Shown piece by piece: positions 59,404 through 64,000 of a stretch of DNA of 64,000 bases. The notes under the pieces are model-generated. The model was not told where the DNA came from. It was given only the letters and a program-made list of their open reading frames with translations, and ran no database searches. Location: contig CAWUHX010000250.1 of assembly GCA_963922205.1 (NCBI GenBank), forward strand, positions 62,001 to 126,000, read 5' to 3'. Both the position numbers and the translations under genes were made by a program. Numbering within the stretch: the first letter of the stretch is position 1; every line of letters starts with the position of its first letter. This stretch comes from Romanomermis culicivorax. Lineage: Eukaryota; Nematoda; Enoplea; Mermithida; Mermithidae.

Positions 59404-60940
59404 CAGCACTGGTGATGCCCACCCAGTCCATCCTTTTCCTTATCAGTCTTCACCTAAGGAGAAGGACCTCATCATGCAGGAGGTCAGAGCACTCCATGAA
59501 TAAGGTATTATCTGGCCGAGTACATCACCATGGGCCACTAATACTGTCCTAGTCCACAATAAGAATGGTTCTCACTGTATGTGTGTCAATTTTCATGTCC
59601 TTAACGAGGTCAGGAAAAAGGATGTCCACTCCCTTCCAAGAATAGATGACATCCTTGGCACACTCAAGGGTATGAAATACTTCACTACCCTTGATCAGGC
59701 TAATGCCTATCGGTCATTTCTGATTGCCGAGGCTGATAAGGAAAAGACAGCGTTCAATATGCCCATTGGAGTTTATGAATTCAATTATCTACCTTTCTGT
59801 CTGTGCAACACACCAGGGATGTTCCAATGCCTCATGGATCTACTCCTTACAGGAATCCCGTGGCATACAGTACTGACCTATCTCAACAACATTTTGGTGT
59901 TTGGTCACTCCTACACTCAAATGGTTGAGCACCTGGCAGACATGTTCTCTCATCTTCACTGGGGTGGAATGAAGCTCAGACTGAGCAAGTGCAAAGTCTT
60001 GCATTCAGATGTAGAGTATCTTGACTACCACATCTCACAGAGCAGCCTCCAACCAGATAAGGTCAAACTGGCTGCAGTCCAAAACCTACCCATTCCACAG
60101 AATGCCAAAGACATCAAATCCTTTTTTGGCCTTGTGTCTTACTAAAGGCCTTTCATCCCTGGTTGTGCCCAGCTCAGTAAGCCCCTAATCAAGCTATTAG
60201 GGAAGGACATCACTTTCCAGTCGTCAAAAGCTCAGCAGGAGGTGTTGGACAAACTCCAATGATTGCTGACCAACCCTCCTATTCTGCACCATCCAAACTT
60301 TAGGAAATCCTTCATCCTCCAGACAGATGCTAGTATTTTGGGAATATGGGCAGTTTTGAGCCAGTTAGATGATGATGGACATGACCATCCTGTCACTTAC
60401 GTAAGCTGGGGGTTAACAGTGGCTGAGAAAAATTACTCTATCAGGGAGTTAGAAACTCTCACTCTTGTTCATTTCATCAAGCACTTTCAACCATATCTCT
60501 TTCAACATGAGGTGGTTGTGCAGACTGACCATACAGCAGTGAAAGCAGTGTTGGAGAAACCAAACCCCTCTGCTCGGATTGCTAGATGGAGACTTGTGCT
60601 CGTGGAATTCAAACTGACAGTTTGGCTGTGAAAAGGTCAGTCTAATGGTAATGCCGATGCATTATCATGCCAGCCGGATCCTACTTCTCTCACCAGTCAG
60701 AGTATTGATGATACTCCACTTTACAGACCTGAGGAACACGTAATGATGATCACCGCTGGTGGAGAGCACCTGGCCCAATAAGAGAATTATGCAGAGATAT
60801 CTATTGGTGTGCAGCACCCATACCTTCTTGTAGCTCAACTTGAGGATCCAGAACTAGCCCCCATCATTTGATCGCTCAAACCTCTGAGAGACCAGAATGA
60901 TGTTGGAGGTTACCATCTGTTGGATAACGTCCTTCAGAAA
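59404..60940 (+). pseudogene. pol: Reverse transcriptase and RNase H of the older element
   Basis: Colinear with the younger Pol. SSPKEKDLIMQEV is near 59450, CVNFHVLNEVRKKD near 59585, and FCLCNTPGMFQCLMD near 59810. The catalytic box is changed to YLNN (about 59880), both Asp codons having become Asn. RNase H has LQTDASILGIWAVLSQ near 60320. Stops at about 60142 and 60629 and others. The sequence ends in the linker before integrase, so integrase and the 3' part are missing. Confidence 0.88.
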
Positions 60941-60947
60941 AATAATG

Positions 60948-61155
60948 TCCCTTGAGTTTGAAACACTCCCCAAAAACAGGTCAAATCCCCTTTTAAGTCG
61001 GACAAGCCCCCTTAAAACTGGGGACTAGCCATCCAATAAGTCAGAAACCCCCCTTTATCTGGGTATACTGCATATTAAGTCAGGAAATGCCCTTATTTCG
61101 AAAATATCACCAAATTAAGCTGGAAACATACCTTAAAGTGAAGTCAAATTACTGT
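60948..61155 (+). repeat. Direct repeat copy 2
   Basis: Matches 50955-51168 in the same orientation, starting right after the truncated RNase H region. It may be a remnant of the older element's 3' LTR. Confidence 0.8.
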
Positions 61156-61737
61156 ACTGCAACTACAGTACAAAAGCATGTGAAACTTAGATGGCCAAAT
61201 GCAACAAAAAATCTCAACTATAGTCTTTTTTTCAAGTACTTGTAACTGAAAAAAGATGAAATGAAGTATACATTGCTTGTTCAATTACCACATGTGGGCA
61301 CACTATACTGTATAATGGGAAAAACATGGTAATTGAAGTTATTGATGGAATTGAAGCCTATTTGTTAGGAAAAAAATGATATTAAAAAAAAAATTCGGCA
61401 CATGGTTCTCATATAATGAAAAAAATTCAGGAATCAAGATCCTGATACAGTCGGTGTGCTTTAGAAAGTTCAAATCTCAAAATTCGGTGCATCGCGCTGC
61501 AGCACTGGCCATTTGCTTAGCTTTTTCTGTGCAGAGCGAATATTTTTTCAACTGTGCAAAATTTTTCTGGACATTTCTGGCATCAGATGGAAATTATTTT
61601 TAAAAGAGTTATCGAGTTAAGTTTAGAGTTGAGTCATGGTTTACAGCTGCCGGTTAATCAATTCTTGACATACAGTCAATAATGATACAATCTCAGCACA
61701 AAATTCTGCATGCGTACTTACTCTCAGCATTTTTGCA
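61156..61737. other. Gene-free stretch
   Basis: No recognised coding sequence. CTGCAACTACAG at 61155-61170 is a small palindrome-like motif. Confidence 0.4.
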
Positions 61738-61840
61738 TTACAAGCATTTGAAAAAAAACAGACTATAGTAACAATATTTCTAAACAAAGCGTATTTGATT
61801 CTGAAAAACTAACATAGAAACATTAAAAAGTGCAGTCTGA
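61738..61840 (+). repeat. About 100-bp direct repeat, copy 1
   Basis: Shares CAGACTATAGTAACAATATT, TCTAAACAAAGC and GTGCAGTCT with 62792-62897, with few differences. Confidence 0.85.
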
Positions 61841-62791
61841 GCTGTAAGATAGGTGATAAAACATTGGTGTAAATTCATAGTGCATAAAATGTATATGTTA
61901 TTACTGTATAAAATTTCATTTCGTGATGTATTTTCTCAAGTGTGTCTGGTTCCCTTCATATCGACACTCCTGTACATTCTTTTGAAGTCTTGACAAGTAT
62001 TTTGTTTTGGAGGTTCTTGCACCCAAAGACCCCTACTGACCCAATTAGGAAGTCATTACATAATAAATTCGCACATTGGTGCCTGACCCCATAACCCACT
62101 GGAGGCACTTGAAACGCACCTTTCTAATGGATACAGTATCCCACTAAAGTCCTAAAAACACCTGTCATGCAATAGAATGTAGAAACCCCAACCCAGACAC
62201 CAGTCTCAAGTGAAAACAGTAGCCGCCATTGCATTACAGAAGCATATGTACATAGTTAGCAAGAAGGAAGCATGTAGGGGTGGCTAAGCTTATGATAAAC
62301 CCCCCCAAGCACATAGGTAGAGAAACTAAGCATAAAACTGAAACATGAAGGTGTGGTTAAGCATACTATAATTCAAAAGCGTAAAGGTGTGGTTAATCAA
62401 GCATACAGTATATGGAAGGATGTAAAGCAAAGCAACAATTTCCTGGAAGAAGAATTACAGAAGTGGGACCCCACAGCCTAAGGGTGTGGTCTAAAGGAAG
62501 CGGTATAAAAGAAGGAAGCATAGTGAAAAAAGTTAGTTATGATTCTAGAATTCATGGTGCAAACTTAATTTGTGTTTTGGTGTGAAATTTGGAAAGCCTT
62601 CGTTATTCATCAAAGCCAATCATGCAGCCATTGGAGGTGTCATTCTTAGTTATTATTGTATTACTGTCGTATTTGTTGTCATATTGTTAAACTTTGGGTG
62701 CCTCGTTCACCATCTAATTGGATTATAGTTTCCACCAAGTAAAAGTATCATAGGATTAGACTGAGAACCAACTGATTCCCTCAATTAGGCA

Positions 62792-62897
62792 TTACACAAG
62801 CATTTGAGAAAAACAGACTATAGTAACAATATTTCTAAACAAAGCATACTTGATTCTGAAAAAGTAACATAGAAACGTTAAAATGTGCAGTCTAAGC
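62792..62897 (+). repeat. About 100-bp direct repeat, copy 2
   Basis: Same orientation as copy 1, about 1.05 kb downstream. The pair encloses a segment with a TATAAAAG box (about 62504) and three GTGTGGTTAA/GTGTGGTCTA-like motifs. Confidence 0.85.
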
Positions 62898-63183
62898 AAA
62901 TAATTTCACACATCTGACTATTATAAGTAGAAGAATTTGCTGATTGGATGTTAGAAGACCAATCTGAGGGGTTTTTGTTATCAAGAACAAAAAGAAATTT
63001 TGTATTCCATGCCCCATCCTGGCTGACCCCCGAGAAGAATTTCCATGCTGTGCATGTATGCCTCTAGGGCCAAGAACCCTGGGATTTTTTCATAATTTTG
63101 GGCACAAGGGACAAATTGATGCATGGTCATTTTGGGCCTTTTTTCATGTACTTGGAGCCCCAATAGCATTATATGCAGATAGG

Positions 63184-63385
63184 GTCTATTCCCAAGGGAG
63201 CGATTCACAAATGAGTGATTCCAAAGTCAGCAATTCCCATGTCAGCAGGTTCCCAAAGTGAGCGAATTCCCAATTGAGGGATTCCCATGTGAGTGATCCC
63301 CACGTGAGTGAATTCCCAAGTGAGGGAATTCCCATTTGTGCGAATTGTGAATGATTCCCAATTAAGGGAATTCCCAAGTGACTGA
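63184..63385 (+). repeat. Degenerate tandem repeat, about 16-18-bp period (ATTCCCAAGTGAG)
   Basis: About a dozen units of the form GATTCCCAAGTGAGNGA with substitutions, producing a repetitive Trp/Gly/Ile frame on the - strand. Confidence 0.8.
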
Positions 63386-63389
63386 ACAA

Positions 63390-64000
63390 TGGAGAATGTA
63401 ATAATACTCTTCATACTTTTCTTCTTTACCTAACATTTTTCTTTGTATGTATTTCTTTTTCATTTCATTTTCTAGGTGGGTGTATTCTTAATTTTTTCAT
63501 TTATGTATATTTTAACGTCTCCATTGTTTGTCTCTGCTTTCTTTCTTTTTCATTTTTCTGGTCATCTACTTTTTTCTTTTTAGCTCATGAAACAACACAT
63601 TATAAGTTGTAATTTTGAATAACTGCTGTCTCCTGTATGATTCTTGTACAGTTCGACATGCTTGAGTCTTTTATTGTTGTAAAGGTGAAAATCTTCATAA
63701 GAAACATAAAAAAAGAATGCTGAAACAAACAAAACATCAAAAGAAAGAAAACGTCAACAAAAATGAAGACATTAAGAATAAATGAAAATGTGTGAAAAAG
63801 CATTAGAAAAAGACAGAAAACATGAAGACAGCGACAAGAAAGAAGAAGCAACATAAAGAAAGCAGCAAGAAAGAAAGAAAAAATGTAAAAAAAGAACAAG
63901 AAAAAAAATCAGGAGAGATCGAAAGGAAAAAAATATAATGAAAAATAGTGAAGAAAAAATCACAGAGGATAAAATTATGCAGAAAATAGAGCATGCCCAA
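63390..64000. other. Gene-free, T-rich then A/G-rich low-complexity end
   Basis: A T-rich block (63410-63590) is followed by an AAGAAAGAAA-rich block (63700-63960). - strand Phe/Leu frames come from the purine bias. Confidence 0.6.

Noticed and set aside
63600..64000. Overlapping - strand Phe/Leu/Ser-rich frames
   Set aside because: Produced by an AAGAAAG-rich low-complexity block.

Overview
The window is nuclear DNA of an AT-rich invertebrate metazoan. It holds spliced host genes with GT-AG introns, dense DNA-transposon debris and LTR retroelements. Nothing looks bacterial: there are no operons, CRISPR arrays or rRNA, and no tRNA gene I could support. I cannot name the species. The claudin-superfamily gene is of the Clc-like type, which fits a bilaterian invertebrate, but that is inference.

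Layout. 0-2 kb: a decayed CR1/Jockey-like non-LTR retrotransposon (- strand). 5.5-11.4 kb: a long, broken - strand gene with a DEDDy 3'-5' exonuclease domain, interrupted by two small DNA transposons. 12.3-14.0 kb: hAT-like non-autonomous repeats. 14.4-17.2 kb: an apparently intact six-exon deoxyhypusine synthase gene. 19.85-32.55 kb: an apparently intact four-exon Clc-like/claudin tetraspan gene. Its 9.4-kb first intron is packed with a hAT transposon, a nested hAT MITE, a PIF/Harbinger-like MITE and other repeats. 32.7-35.0 kb: two more MITEs. 35.7-37.6 kb and 47.1-47.6 kb: one gag-like relic split by a complete 9.5-kb LTR retrotransposon (37610-47102, - strand, TSD ATAT). 49.4-54.6 kb: hairpins, minisatellites and a possible LTR. 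54.6-60.9 kb: a second, much older + strand relative of the LTR element. 61-64 kb: gene-free repeats.

The most interesting item is the LTR retroelement family. Both copies carry a cysteine-rich, glycosylated envelope-like protein between gag and the RT part of pol, instead of downstream of pol. In the younger copy the envelope C-terminus, its transmembrane segment, the aspartic protease and the start of RT lie in one reading frame, broken only by a TAG. This suggests an Env-Pol polyprotein with polymerase as the cytoplasmic tail of a membrane glycoprotein, or a lineage in which env was captured upstream of pol. Both envelope genes are now broken by frameshifts and stops; they are described here and not reconstructed.

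The two host genes appear intact by exon phase, length and family motifs. Everything else that encodes protein is a transposable element or a decayed gene.
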